Source: Cycas panzhihuaensis (Eukaryota; Cycadophyta). Taken from it: DNA of 64,000 nt. A program made the translations under genes and the position numbers. The DNA is taken from positions 190,595,741-190,659,740 of the forward strand of contig CM041465.1 of assembly GCA_023213395.1 (NCBI GenBank), written 5' to 3'. Below, piece after piece: positions 1 to 10,901 of the stretch. Under the pieces are notes generated by a model, which saw nothing but the letters and a program-made list of their open reading frames with translations, made no database searches and was not told where the DNA came from. The first letter of the stretch is position 1. The number at the start of each line of letters is the position of its first letter.

Positions 1-1527
1 TACCAAGTACAAGGAACACATTGCTTATATGGTGTCTAATGTTGGAGTCCTTTAATGTTATTAGTGCCCTACTAATTTTGGTCATATTATAAGTCATGTT
101 ATCTCAAAATGTGACCATTTAAGTGTTGATTGGTTGGGTTTCTTCCAGCATTTCTTTAGAACCTATCATGTATCTTATTGCACCAGAATCTAGAAGCCAT
201 GTGGTCTCATTAAATTGTGAGGATAATGCTATAAAAAATATATTATAGGAGGAGGATTCCTAACCATCTCCCATATTACCACCTTGTTATTGATTATATT
301 ATTAGTTCCTTTAATTCTTGATTGAGAATTATTGCCTATTTTGAGGTCTTTATCCTTGTGTGGGCCTTGGATTCCAATTCTGCTGATAGAATTAGCCTTG
401 AAGTTGGTATGATGCCCCCTCTTATGGGTAAAAAAGGTCTTCTTGGTGTTGAACGGGACCACTTTATTGATAATAAGGGCCTTCTTATTGTAGAAAAGAG
501 GCTCCTTGAGGAGGGCATGGTTCTCCTTATTAATAAGAAACTCCTTATCTTTGTTGATTATAACTAGGGCCTCCTTGATTATATGTGGGTGTTTCTTATT
601 GATAAATGGGAGGTGGTTGTTGATAAATTAGCCCATATACTTGGATCCCTTGGTTTTAAAAGAGTTATAAATCAACTTATCTTCTCCTTCATTCAATAGA
701 TAGGTGTTTAGATTTTCTATAGTAGAGGTAAGTGACATTTTGTTTGTCCTACTGATTCTTTTAAGACTATCCATGTTGTTTGATGCTATGACCATTGAGA
801 CTACTAATTTTGATAAGAGGAGGAGGAGGTGTTAACAAGATGCTACTGAGTTAGCTACTAATATGGCTCTTATGATATAGATAAAATCCAAGAGTTGAGC
901 TAGGTATTATTACTGACTAAGATATTGGGCTACTCTATTAACAGTCTTGCCCTTTTCTAAGTTTCAGGTTACAAAAGCGAGAGTTGAGTTAGATGTCAAT
1001 GTTACCCCTAGTCAGGTGAGTATATTCTTCTCTCAAAGCAAGAACCCCTCAAAGGTTATGAAGTCCATCTTAGAATAGTTATTATTTAAGTTGAAGACAA
1101 AGGAGTAATATTCAATAGGTAAAATGTTTATAATGGTTGAGATTATATCATGGTCAAAAGGTAGCTCACCAAGAATAAACAATTAGTTTCTAATGGTTTT
1201 GACTTTAGTTAAATGATTTGTAATGATTTTAGAAAAACGTATAGCAAATAGGTAAGCCTTGAGGGTAAGGAAACTAGATTCATCCTTTCTCTCATAAAGG
1301 GAATAAAGTATATTCTAAGCTTCATTTAAGTATTATGTTGTTTTGATATTTTGATCCACTTGGTCTTCAACCGCTAAGTGGAGGAAGGATAATGCTATGT
1401 TATCCTTAGCTTTGAAGATTGTTAAGGCTACAAGATTGGGTGGAATAGTTTTAGTAGGACCATTAAGATCTTGAGTGGGCTTAGGCATGGGTATATCCAC
1501 ATTAATGTAGGCCTAATATTCATTCAT
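1..1527 (-). pseudogene. Copia gag-protease remnant of element A
   Basis: Gag packages the element RNA and the aspartic protease matures the polyprotein. Read on the minus strand from an ATG at 1527-1525, a copia gag is followed to about 230: the stretch near 1400 (KDNIALSFLHLAVEDQV) has the pattern of the UBN2-type gag core, including the expected downstream W/L positions now broken by stops. Near 430 the residues HKRGHHTNF resemble the core of a zinc knuckle whose cysteines are gone. At about 178-211 the motif WLLDSGA is the active-site motif of copia protease. Stops and frameshifts occur throughout, so no product is expected. Domain identification is firm; the exact start is not. Confidence 0.75.
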
Positions 1528-3548
1528 GATGAGTAAGTTTTGTACTTATTTTTTTTATGGTATAAAATTATTAATGCCATTAAGTTTGATTTTGTTAGAA
1601 AGAAGTATTTATAATGCCATGTTTGAAGGGTTTTTGTGTTTGATATATTTAAATTTTTTTATAAGATAAGGTACTAATCTACTTAAGTGGCTTCTAATCT
1701 AGGATTCTAAGGCTAAGGATCTCTAGGAAAACTCTCAGTTACTATCTTATCTAATGGCCCTTGCCCATAAGTGGCAAACTACAGACTCAATATACTAGCA
1801 TATAAGCTCAAGGGCTTGATATACCTCAGTACATAGGTTATAAAGATGGCCCTAAGATCCCCTTAATTTATTTCCCCACCTACATCGGTCCTATGCCGAA
1901 TAACAGATCTAATAGTGAGAACTTACTAACTAAGGTACTCAACCCCTAGTTCTAGCCTGGTCTCCAAACTCTAAAAGATAAAGTTTCTACCTCAGCCTAC
2001 CGCCTATTACACCTGATAGCTAATGATGTTCCTCATCCAATATGAGTAGGCCAAGGGCATATATATTGGGGTAACTTCAAGGGTCCTAATTATTCCCCTT
2101 ACAAGGCTAAAAATGAGGGTTTAATTTAGGAGTTATCTTTTTTAATATGAAAATTTAATTTTTTAAAGTGAGTTTCTTACATACAAGAGGTTCTTTTTAA
2201 AGTAATAAATGAAATAAAAAGGAAATAAAGTAAATTGAAATATAACAAGGGTAGGTTTAAAATGCTCTTGATAGGCTAAGCTTTGAGAGTTAACTTCTTC
2301 AACCTCCTAAGAGTAACACCTATATATGAGACACCACCATGTACTAACTAGCCTTAAAAATCAGAATTAAACAACTAAAAATGATAAGCCATATACTAAT
2401 CTAGTAAAACAACCTTAATAAAAATAAAAAATGCCTTCAAATCTTGAAAAATAGAGCTCAAAAAGCTTAAACATAAAGGTCAACTTAAGTAGCTAATATA
2501 TCCTTCAAATTAGCTCCAAATTTAGCTTAATTTGATTCTAAATTGTACAACTTTAAATCAACTTTTTGGTGTTTTAGATGATTCTAAAAATAGATGCATA
2601 GTTAAGGAGATATCATAAAAAAAGTATAGGTACCTTTTTATGCCTAAAAATCAAATGAAAATGGGATTAAGCCCCCTTTGGATTGGCCCCCGGTCACCTG
2701 TAGACCCCACATAACCACTAAATGACACTACTAAGGGGCTGGTAGATGTGAAAAATTATCCAAAAGAGTTTCTAACTTTTGCAAAGTCAAAAAAGATTAA
2801 ATTTAGTTTATTTAGACTTGAAGTCTACTAATTAGTCAAAGAAAAAGGTTATATAGAGGCCTTATATGATAAAAAGGAGGGGGTAAACCAGATTTAAAGT
2901 AAGATTGTAGTTTAGTTTTAATGTAATAAAGTGTAATGTTTCGAAGTTAGGGTAAACTAAAATATCAAAATCAAAAATTTAGAGCTTCACAACTTGCACG
3001 TGAGCCTTCAAGCCCCCTAGAGGTTCGCCAAGCTTGAAAACACCTCAAACAATCACCAAATAATGTGAAATCATAAGGGGAGGGGTATAAGACCTAGAAG
3101 GAGCCAATAGAATAGACAATACTAAAAAATATACTCTATAGTGGTCACACAAAACTACCAAATTCATAGAGCCTTTGTAGACCCTACAATGAAGAAGAGA
3201 GTTAAATGCTACTAGAAAACAGTAGAAAACTCCTCTATCAGGCACTGGAAATATGTGTAGGGCTACTATAATCATCAATAAATCTCTAGAAAGTTAAAAT
3301 CATTAGTAATAGGATTATAATAAGGGAAAAATATGGTTTTTCACATATTTTCTTTAGCAAAATTAAATAAAACACCAGATGGATGTAAATAGGCTTTAGA
3401 ATCTACTCTATGAGGCTAAAATCCCTTGCAAGCAACTATGTATGAACTCTAACACTATAAAAACCTTTATATTTTCCATAAACCGTGAAGAAAATATAGC
3501 AAAATCAACTAAAATTTAAGAAAATACTCTAAAATCAAGCATACACAA
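1528..3548 (-). other. Leader of element A
   Basis: Two kilobases between the primer-binding site and gag, with no recognisable protein on either strand. A CT-rich, comparatively GC-rich block at about 1730-2100 and a short block near 2660-2710 (AAGCCCCCTTTGG) stand out from the AT-rich surroundings. Element C has a similar block in its own leader near 29200, which suggests the two leaders are related. Long untranslated leaders are known in plant copia elements. Confidence 0.5.
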
Positions 3549-3560
3549 GCTCTAATACTA
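3549..3560 (-). other. Primer-binding site of element A
   Basis: On the minus strand this reads TAGTATTAGAGC, two transitions away from TGGTATCAGAGC, the complement of the initiator tRNA-Met 3' end used by many plant retrotransposons. It lies directly against the LTR end, as expected. Confidence 0.65.
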
Positions 3561-3884
3561 TGTGAAAACGTCAAGATCTATATATGTGTAGCTTGTTTCA
3601 AGTATAATAATCAAAATATTGATAAATATTCAATATATCAAGTAAATAATCATAATAAATGAGCATGTAAATGTACTAATGAATTTACCATATTGTAGGC
3701 TCTCTATCAGGTAGAGCTTCTGTATTAATCACAAATCAACATGAATGTATAAGCATGCAGGGTAATATTTATAGCCATCCACTAAGGTTATAATGCAATG
3801 GAATAGGTTGACTTAATGAAATAAAAGGTGGACTTGACCTCACTATCCAATATAATTAAATTATATCAGAGGTCTATTAATACA
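3561..3884 (-). repeat. 5' LTR of element A
   Basis: About 324 bases starting TG and ending CA on the plus strand, flanked on the left by the primer-binding site and on the right by element H's gag. The partner LTR is outside the window, so the ends rest on TG...CA and context only. Confidence 0.5.
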
Positions 3885-3889
3885 TTATA

Positions 3890-5503
3890 AATATTATTTT
3901 ATACAAAAGAGAAGAAATGGAGGAGGTATTATAAAGTTTAGCACTATTTAAATTATATATAAAAGAGATAGAGATTGTGTTAGAATTTATACATAAGGTC
4001 ACCTTCATAAAAAATGATCTGTTGAGCATAGAGATAGTTATATTTAATAAAAAGGTTATCAAGTTGGTTGCAAGAAAACTTCCTAAATCCTTTAATATCA
4101 TAATTAACACAATAGAAAATAATGATCAAATCACAACCATGTCTCTTGTTAATTTGATAAGTCTATTATTAAGATAGGAATAAAAAAATAAATAGTATGA
4201 ATAAGGGATAGAAATAGAAGATGCATTTTTAACTAAACTCAACTTAGTATCGAGAGGAAAGGGACCAGTTAGAGGATATGGATATACTTCAAATACCAAG
4301 AGTCAATCATGAGGACAAGGACAAGAATATAAAGGATAAGGACATTTAATTCCCCCTAGAGATGCCAGAGTATATTTTGACTACAGAAAATTAGGATACT
4401 TCTCTAGTAACTATAGGCTTTCTTATGGTTGATATCATTATAGACAACCTAGGTACTACCCTTACCAATGTCCTAAAAGGAGAGATGAAATCTAGAAAGG
4501 AAAAAAATTAGCTGGCATTTATAGAAAATAGTAAAATGAACTGGTCGAAGATGAAAAAGAAATAACTTTTATAGTAGCATTAATAGTGAGTATTAAAGAC
4601 AAAGATGTGTGGTATATTAACTCTATTACTTCTAGGCATCTGATTAGATAAGAAGATTGGTTTGATACCCTTAGTCCCTACTCTTGTATTAAGTCAGTTG
4701 AACTAGAAGATAAGTACCCTCTTGATATCAAGAGAATTGGTACTATAGTTATTGAAGTTAAGGGTTCTATTCAAAAGATCGATAATGTGCTACTTGTACC
4801 TAGCCTTAAAAAGAATCTATTATCTATGTCTTAGTTTTATAAGAAAAAGTTGGTAACCATTTTTAATGTAAAAGACTAGTGCCATACTTTAGATATAAAG
4901 AGGGGTGGCATTGAGATTGCCAAAGGAGTTGAAAGAAATGACCTATACTAGTTGCTTTATTAAAAATAAGATTGTGAAAACATACACTATTAAAAATATT
5001 AATAATAATAAGCTCTAGCATTTGAAGTATGGGCATATCTCCTTAGATATGATGAAAATATTATGAAAATATGCAATGGTAATTGTGCTACTTATAATTC
5101 ATTTCAGCCATTAACTTATAAAGGTTGTTTACTTAGAAAACAATATCATTTTCCTTTTGAAAGGAGTGAATGAAGAATAAAAGATAGATTAGAATTAATA
5201 AACACAGACCTATCTAGGCCAATCAGTCCATACTCTATAAATGGAGCTAGGTACTTCTTTACCTTCATTGATGATTTCTCTAGGAAAATATAGATTTATT
5301 TCATATACAACAAAACTAAATCTTTTAATAGATTCAAAGAATTCAAAGGAGAAGTTGAACTAGAAAGTGATAATAAAATAAAATGCATAAGATTAGATGG
5401 AGGTAGAGAATACATCACAAAGGAGTTTATAAATTTCTACAAATATCATGGAATACGAAGGTAATTTATAACAACATATATACCACAATCCAATGCCATG
5501 GTA
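3890..5503 (+). pseudogene. Copia gag (C-terminal half), protease and first part of integrase, element H
   Basis: In order: gag C-terminus (3977-4177, with the conserved LPKSFN and SLVNLISLLL patterns), a zinc knuckle near 4370-4416, protease (about 4600-4990, WYIN then ITSRHLI), the pre-integrase region (near 5010, LKYGHISLDMMK), and the integrase core (5190-5503, with FFTFIDDFSRK and DGGREY). The knuckle has lost all its metal ligands: the Cys and His positions read Y, F or Y in VYFDYRKLGYFSSNYR. The frame breaks off at 5503 at element I and resumes at 10907. Many stops, so no product. Confidence 0.8.
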
Positions 5504-6162
5504 TGCTAGATAATGTGACAATATTATTTTAGAGGCTAAAATTTTGATAGGTTGGTAGCGCGGTCTCCCCTCCAAACTTCCTCGGGGGGTTCCAAGGAGG
5601 GCAGAAGCACCCCTTGGTTAGGGGGGTGCAGGGGGAGTTGGAACGCCCCCCACAAAGAGGGGATTCAGGGGCAATAGCCCCTAACCTAAAAATCTAGCAT
5701 TGAAAAACATACTAAATTATAAAGAGAATCAGGGTTGTTCGCTCAAAATATCCTAGATTCTATGGTCAAGATTTATGCCTTATATGAGTCTCTCATATAG
5801 CCCAATTTAGGGTGTTTTTTAATTATGTTGATGGTGTTTAACATATTGGATGTGTTGTGAAGAGTTGGGTGGCTAGTTGTTGTTGCTATGAGCAATCTCC
5901 TACATATTGTGTACATTTCTCCATTCTTTAATAATAAAGATTAATACCTTCCTTGTGTGGATGTTTTCCTAGAATACAGCTAGGGTTTTACCACGTTATA
6001 TCAGGTGTATATGTGATACTTATCTTTCTTATTTATTTTATTATATTATCTCTGGTTTAAGAACTTGCTTATTAAATTTTAGTTTTGATTCCTATAACTA
6101 CTTACAAAATAGTTTAGATCTTGGTGGCAGTTTCAGGTTATTGAGACCCTATCTTCTCAACA
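5504..6162 (+). repeat. 5' LTR of element I
   Basis: Pairs over its full length with 10244-10901. It starts TGCTAGATAATG (TGTTAG in the partner) and ends CTCAACA. Bases about 5555-5690 form a GC-rich block unlike the AT-rich neighbourhood. By eye the pair differs at about a tenth of positions, more in the GC-rich block, and mostly by transitions. Confidence 0.88.
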
Positions 6163-6164
6163 AG

Positions 6165-6176
6165 TAGTATTAGGGC
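6165..6176 (+). other. Primer-binding site of element I
   Basis: TAGTATTAGGGC, two bases after the LTR, resembles TGGTATCAGAGC (tRNA-Met complement) with G-to-A and C-to-T type changes plus one A-to-G. Confidence 0.6.
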
Positions 6177-6234
6177 CACTTTTATTTTTGCAGCAAGTTT
6201 ATGAAGGTTTTGGTATCATCTTTTTCTACACCAA

Positions 6235-9200
6235 ATGGTAAAACCATTGAATGTAAAGTTTGAGATAGATAAATTCAATAGCAAGAACAACTTCAAGTTG
6301 TGGAAGTTGAAAGCATATGATGTTCTAGTATAACAAGGTTTGTATAGAGCTCTTATAGGAAAATCAAAGAAATCCACAAGGATGGACGATGACGAATGGG
6401 ATGATCTAGACAAAATATCTCTTAGCACAATATGATTATGATTAACAGATAAAGTTCTATTAAACATTGTAGGGGAGTAGACAACAGTAGGATTATGGAC
6501 CCAAATGGAAGGCTTGTATATGACCAAATCAATGACGAATTAAATCTACTTGAAGAGACAACTATACTCATTGCGAATGAAGGAAGGTACAAAAATTACT
6601 AACCATTTAAATATTTTCAATACTCTTATTTATCAATTAGCTAGTATTAATGTCACGATTTAGGATGAGGACAAGGTTGTTACCTTATTATATTCATTAC
6701 CAGAATCTTGGGATAATATTGTCATCTCAATTACTTTTAGCACTATAGATTAATTACACTATGATTTTGTTATGAGTGCTTTACTGATGGAAGAAGTGAG
6801 AAGGAAGTCTAGTCTTGAAACCTCCACACTAGAGGCTACGACAACAAGGGGTAAAACAATTGAGAGAGAACAAAGCTCCAAGGACACATTGAGGTCAAAG
6901 TCAAAAGGCAAGAAGAGTAAGCTTAGATGTTGGCACTATAATAAGACATGTCACCTCAAGAAGGATTGCTACAAAAGGAAGGAGTTATAGAAAAAGGAAG
7001 ATCATGCCAAGGAGGTTAATCAGGTGGAGTTGAATTAAGGTACAGATGATGATGTCTTGGTTGCTTATAATATTTCCCATTATCACCATAATTGGTTATT
7101 AGATTTGAGTGCTTCACACCACGTGTTCATATAAGAGTCGGTTCTCATCATACCAACCTCTTGATGGTGGTGATGTGCTTATGAGAAATAAAGTTTCTTG
7201 TAAGACAGTGGGCATTAGTAGCATTAGAATTAAAATATTCAATGGTGTAGTGAGAACATTAACTAAAGTTAGACATGTACCTGATCTAAAAAAGAAATTG
7301 ATTTCCTTGGGTGAACTAGATTCTAGTGGATATAAGTACATAGGTCATGAAGGAGTTTTAAAGGTATCAAAGGGCACCTTGGTTGTTATGAAAGCTTTAA
7401 AGAAAGGAAACCTTTACATTTAGTGGGAAGTATAGATGTTAGCCATGTAGCTATAACATCAAAGATTGTAGAAGATCTAGCTCAGTTATGGCATCAGAGA
7501 CTTGGTCACTTGAGTGAGAGAGGACTTAAGGTGCTAATGAATCATAAGTTACTTCCTAATTTTTGCAAATATTATATTTTTAGAAAGTAGTGTAGACTAG
7601 GGTTTAAAGTAGGGAGTTACATTAGTAAAGGTGTTCTAGATTACGTACATTCAGATGTGTAGGGACCAACCCCTATAATATCTTATGGAGGATCATTATA
7701 CTTTGTTATATTTATAGATGATTACTCTAGAAAGGTATGGGTCTATTTTTTGAAAAGGAAATCTGAAGTTTTAAGTCTGTTTAAGTCGTTCAAGGCTCTA
7801 GTTGAGAAGAGCATTAGCAAATCAATCAAATATTTAAGAACTGATAATGGGGATGAGTTTAACTCCTTGGAGTTTACAAACTATCACAGAGAATCTAGGA
7901 TTGAAAGGCATAAGATCACTACCTATACTCCACAATAGAATGGCATAGGTGGGTGCATGAATAAGACACTCTTGGAAAGATCAAGAAGCATGCTAAGTAA
8001 TGTAGGAGTGGAGTAGGGCTTATGGGTAGAAGCTATTCAAATTTGAATAGTCACATGGATGTCCAGTCCATATCTCTTCAGGAATCATGTAATCTATTGT
8101 AAGTGATGGTTTGGTAAATAGGTCACCATCACTTACAATAGATTACACGATTCCTGAAGAGATATGGACTGGACATCCATGTGACTATTCAAATTTGAAA
8201 GTTTTTGGTTGTGATGCTTATGCCTTGACTAATAAAAGTCAATGTTCAAAGTTAGACCTAAAATCCAAGAGATGTATCTTTGTTGGTTATGGTGATAGAG
8301 ATGGTGTGAAGGGATACAGGTTATGGGATCCTACTACACACAAAATCACTATTAACAGAGATGTTATATTTGATATATCTCAATTTCTAAAATCAAACAG
8401 TGTAGAAGTTGAAGTGAAATAGGAGCAAAAAGTTGAACATCAACAGGTCAAGTTTGAAACCCAGCCATCTTTGGAAATAGAAGAGTAGGAAGATCTTTCT
8501 GAAGATGAATATGCATCAAATTTACAGGAGTACATGGATACTCCTCCACCAACTATTAGAAGACCTATATGAATTAGTCATCTACCTTATAGGTACAACC
8601 TTTCTATTTCTATTGCTTTAGTTTCTAATGATGGTGAGCCTATATGTTATCAGGAAGTAGTAGATGATATTTATAGTGAGAAGTGGAACAGGGTTATGCA
8701 AGAAGAGATAAATTCTTTGAAGAAAAATAATTCATGGGACTTGGTAGAACGTCCACATAGCAGGAAGATTGTTGGTTGCAAGTGGATTTTCAAGAAGAAA
8801 ACGAATGTTGATGGAAAGGTTAATAAATATAGGGCAAGACTAGTGGCCAAAGGCTTTATATAGAAAGTAGGTATTGATTTTTATGAGATCTTTTCACTAG
8901 TTGCTAAATTTGTTTTAATTCGAGTTCTGTTAGCATTGGTAGCTTCTTTTGATTTGGAGTTGGAGAAGTTAGATGTAGAAACAACTTTTCTACACAGAGA
9001 TTTAGATAAGGAGATCTATATATATCAACTAGAAGGGTTTGTATAGCATGGCAAGAAAAGACTTATTTGCAAGCTCAGAAAATCATTGGATGGTCTGAAG
9101 CAATCACCCAAGCAATGGTACAAGAAGTTTGGTGCCTTGATGGAGAGCCAAAATTTCAAAAGAAGTGAGTACGATCATTGTGTTTACTTTAAATTCTTAG

Positions 9201-10186
9201 GCAATGGATTATTTATTATCTTAGTATTGTATATTAATGACATGTTGGTTGCAAGTAAGAGCATGGAAAAAATCAATAAGTTAAAGGCTCAATTGGCTAG
9301 GACTTTTGATATGAAGGATCTAGGAGTTGCAAAAAAAATCTTAGGTATGGAGATACATAGAGACAAGAAAAATAGTAAACTATAGTTATCACAACAGAAA
9401 TATATGGAGAAGGTGCTAACCAAGTTTGGTATGGCAAATATGAAACCAATGAGTATCCCATTGGCTTCCTATTTTAAGCTTTCTTTGAGTATGAGTCCCA
9501 ATAATGAAAAATAAAAGGATTATATGTCTCGTGTGCCTTATGCCAGTGCAGTAGGAAGTTTGATGTATGCCATGGTGTATACAAGACTTGACATTTCACA
9601 TGTAGTTGGTGTAGTTAGAAGGTTTATGGAAAATTCAGGAAAGAAACATTGGGCATTAGTAAAATCGGTGCTTCGGCATTTAATAGGCACAAGTGACTAT
9701 TGCATCACCTTTGGAGGTACAGGTAATTAGGTTTGTGGATATGTTGATTCAGACTTTATAGGAGATTTAGATAAGGGAAGGTCTACTTCAAGTTATGTAT
9801 TCACTCTTGCAAATAGTCGAGTTATTTGGATGTCAAAATTGTGGAGCATAGTTACATTATCAACTATAGAAGTTGAATATATTACTACAGTACATGCTTG
9901 TAAAGAAGCAGCTTGGTTATAGGGTCTATTGGTTGAACTTGGAAGGAAAAAAGAATAGGTAAAGGTATTTTGTGACAATCAAAGTTCCATTTACTTAGCA
10001 AAGAATCCAGCTTATCATAGTAGCACAAAGCATATTGATCTTAAGTACCATTTTGTTAGACAAGTTATGGAAGTAGGTGGACTGACACTTGAGAAGGTTA
10101 ACACAAAACATAATTGTGTTGATATATTTATAAAACTAGTACTATTAGAGAAGTTCAAATGGTGTTTAACTTCTTTTAGCTTGTAG
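6235..10186 (+). pseudogene. Copia gag-pol of element I
   Basis: One near-continuous frame from ATG at 6235 to TAG at 10184-10186. Order: gag (6235-6900), zinc knuckle near 6930 (CWHYNKTCHLKKDCY; the second Cys is now Tyr), protease (from 7090; the active-site triplet reads DLS instead of DSG), pre-integrase (7440-7630), integrase (7640-8330), reverse transcriptase (8620-9400; the catalytic YVDD-type motif reads YIND), RNase H (9420-10100) and the usual C-terminal motif near 10115 (VDIFIK). Breaks are mainly single in-frame TAG codons at positions where the family has Gln or Trp. An inverted duplication interrupts integrase at 8038-8197. With a broken protease and reverse transcriptase the copy is dead. 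Confidence 0.88.
8038..8197. repeat. 72-base inverted repeat inside element I integrase
   Basis: Arms 8038-8109 and 8126-8197 are reverse complements over 72 bases with a single mismatch, separated by 16 bases (8110-8125). The right arm encodes normal integrase sequence (SLTIDYTIPEEIW). The left arm replaces the integrase sequence expected before NRSP and only makes sense as an inverted copy of the right arm. The outer end contains an 18-base palindrome (CTATTCAAATTTGAATAG from 8033). Confidence 0.93.
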
Positions 10187-10243
10187 AAAAGGTGATAAAT
10201 GGTCCAGGAAACGTATTAGATAAATTATTGTCAAGGTGAAGAT

Positions 10244-10901
10244 TGTTAGATAATGTGACAACAATGCTTTGGACACTAAAATTTTGACAAGTTGGCAGTG
10301 TGGTTTCCCCCCAAAACTTCCTCGGGTGTTTCCAAGGGGGGCAGGAGCCCCCCTTAACTGGGGCAATGCGGGGGTAGTTAGAATGCTCCTCGTAAAGAAG
10401 GGGTTCAGGGGTGATAGCCCCCAACCTAAAAAACAAGCACTGAAAAGCATACTAAATTGTAAAGAGAATCAGGGTTGTTCACTCAAAATGCCCTAGATTC
10501 TATGGTCAAAATTTGTGCCTTGTATAACTCTCTTATATAGCATGATTTAGGGTGTTTTTTCATTATTTTGATGTTGTTTAATATATTGGATGTACTGTGA
10601 AGAGTTGGGTGACTAGTTGTTGTTGCTATCAGCATTCTGCTACAAATTGTATACATTTCTCCATTCTTTGATAATAAATATCAATACCTTTCCTGTGTGG
10701 ATGTTTCCCTAGCACGCTACTAGGGTTTTACCATATTATATTGGGTGTATATGTGATGTTGGATTTCTTATTCATTTTATTATATTACCTCTAGTTTAAG
10801 AACTTGCATGTTAAATTTTAGTTTCGATTCATGTAACTAGTTGCAAAATAGTTTAGATCTTGGTTGTAGTTCCAGGATATTGGGACCTTGTCTTCTCAAC
10901 A
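10244..10901 (+). repeat. 3' LTR of element I
   Basis: Second copy of the LTR at 5504-6162, starting TGTTAGATAATG directly after the purine tract at 10231-10243 and ending CTCAACA. It includes the same GC-rich block (about 10300-10430). Confidence 0.88.

Larger units (their letters stand above)
1..3884 (-). mobile_element. Element A: Ty1/copia LTR retrotransposon, 5' part
   Basis: Minus-strand copia element cut by the left edge of the window. From right to left it shows a 5' LTR (3561-3884), a tRNA-Met-type primer-binding site (3549-3560), a leader of about 2 kb, a gag remnant and the start of the protease. Integrase and reverse transcriptase would lie beyond base 1. Its right end abuts the middle of element H's gag, so A appears to have inserted into H. 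The left LTR and the matching target duplication are outside the window, so the right boundary is inferred from the terminal TG...CA and from where H's gag resumes. Confidence 0.7.
5504..10901 (+). mobile_element. Element I: complete but broken Ty1/copia retrotransposon
   Basis: A 5.4-kb plus-strand element with two LTRs of 659 and 658 bases, primer-binding site, gag-pol in one line, and a purine-rich tract (CAAGGTGAAGAT) just before the 3' LTR. It lies inside the integrase of element H: removing I with one 5-base flank brings the two H halves into the same frame. The flanking bases TGGTA (5499-5503) and CAATA (10902-10906) differ only by three transitions, consistent with a decayed 5-base target duplication. 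Protein motifs (for example GVKGYRLWDPTTHK) resemble the Tork/Tnt1-like branch of plant copia elements; that placement is tentative. It is the best preserved pol gene in the window. Confidence 0.88.

Noticed and set aside
8038-8197. Inverted repeat read as a MITE or other small DNA transposon
   Set aside because: No target duplication and the right arm is ordinary integrase coding sequence, so it is a local inverted duplication.
10166-10496. Three overlapping open frames near the right end of element I
   Set aside because: They lie in the 3' LTR's GC-rich block, on both strands, and exist only because stops are rare in GC-rich DNA.
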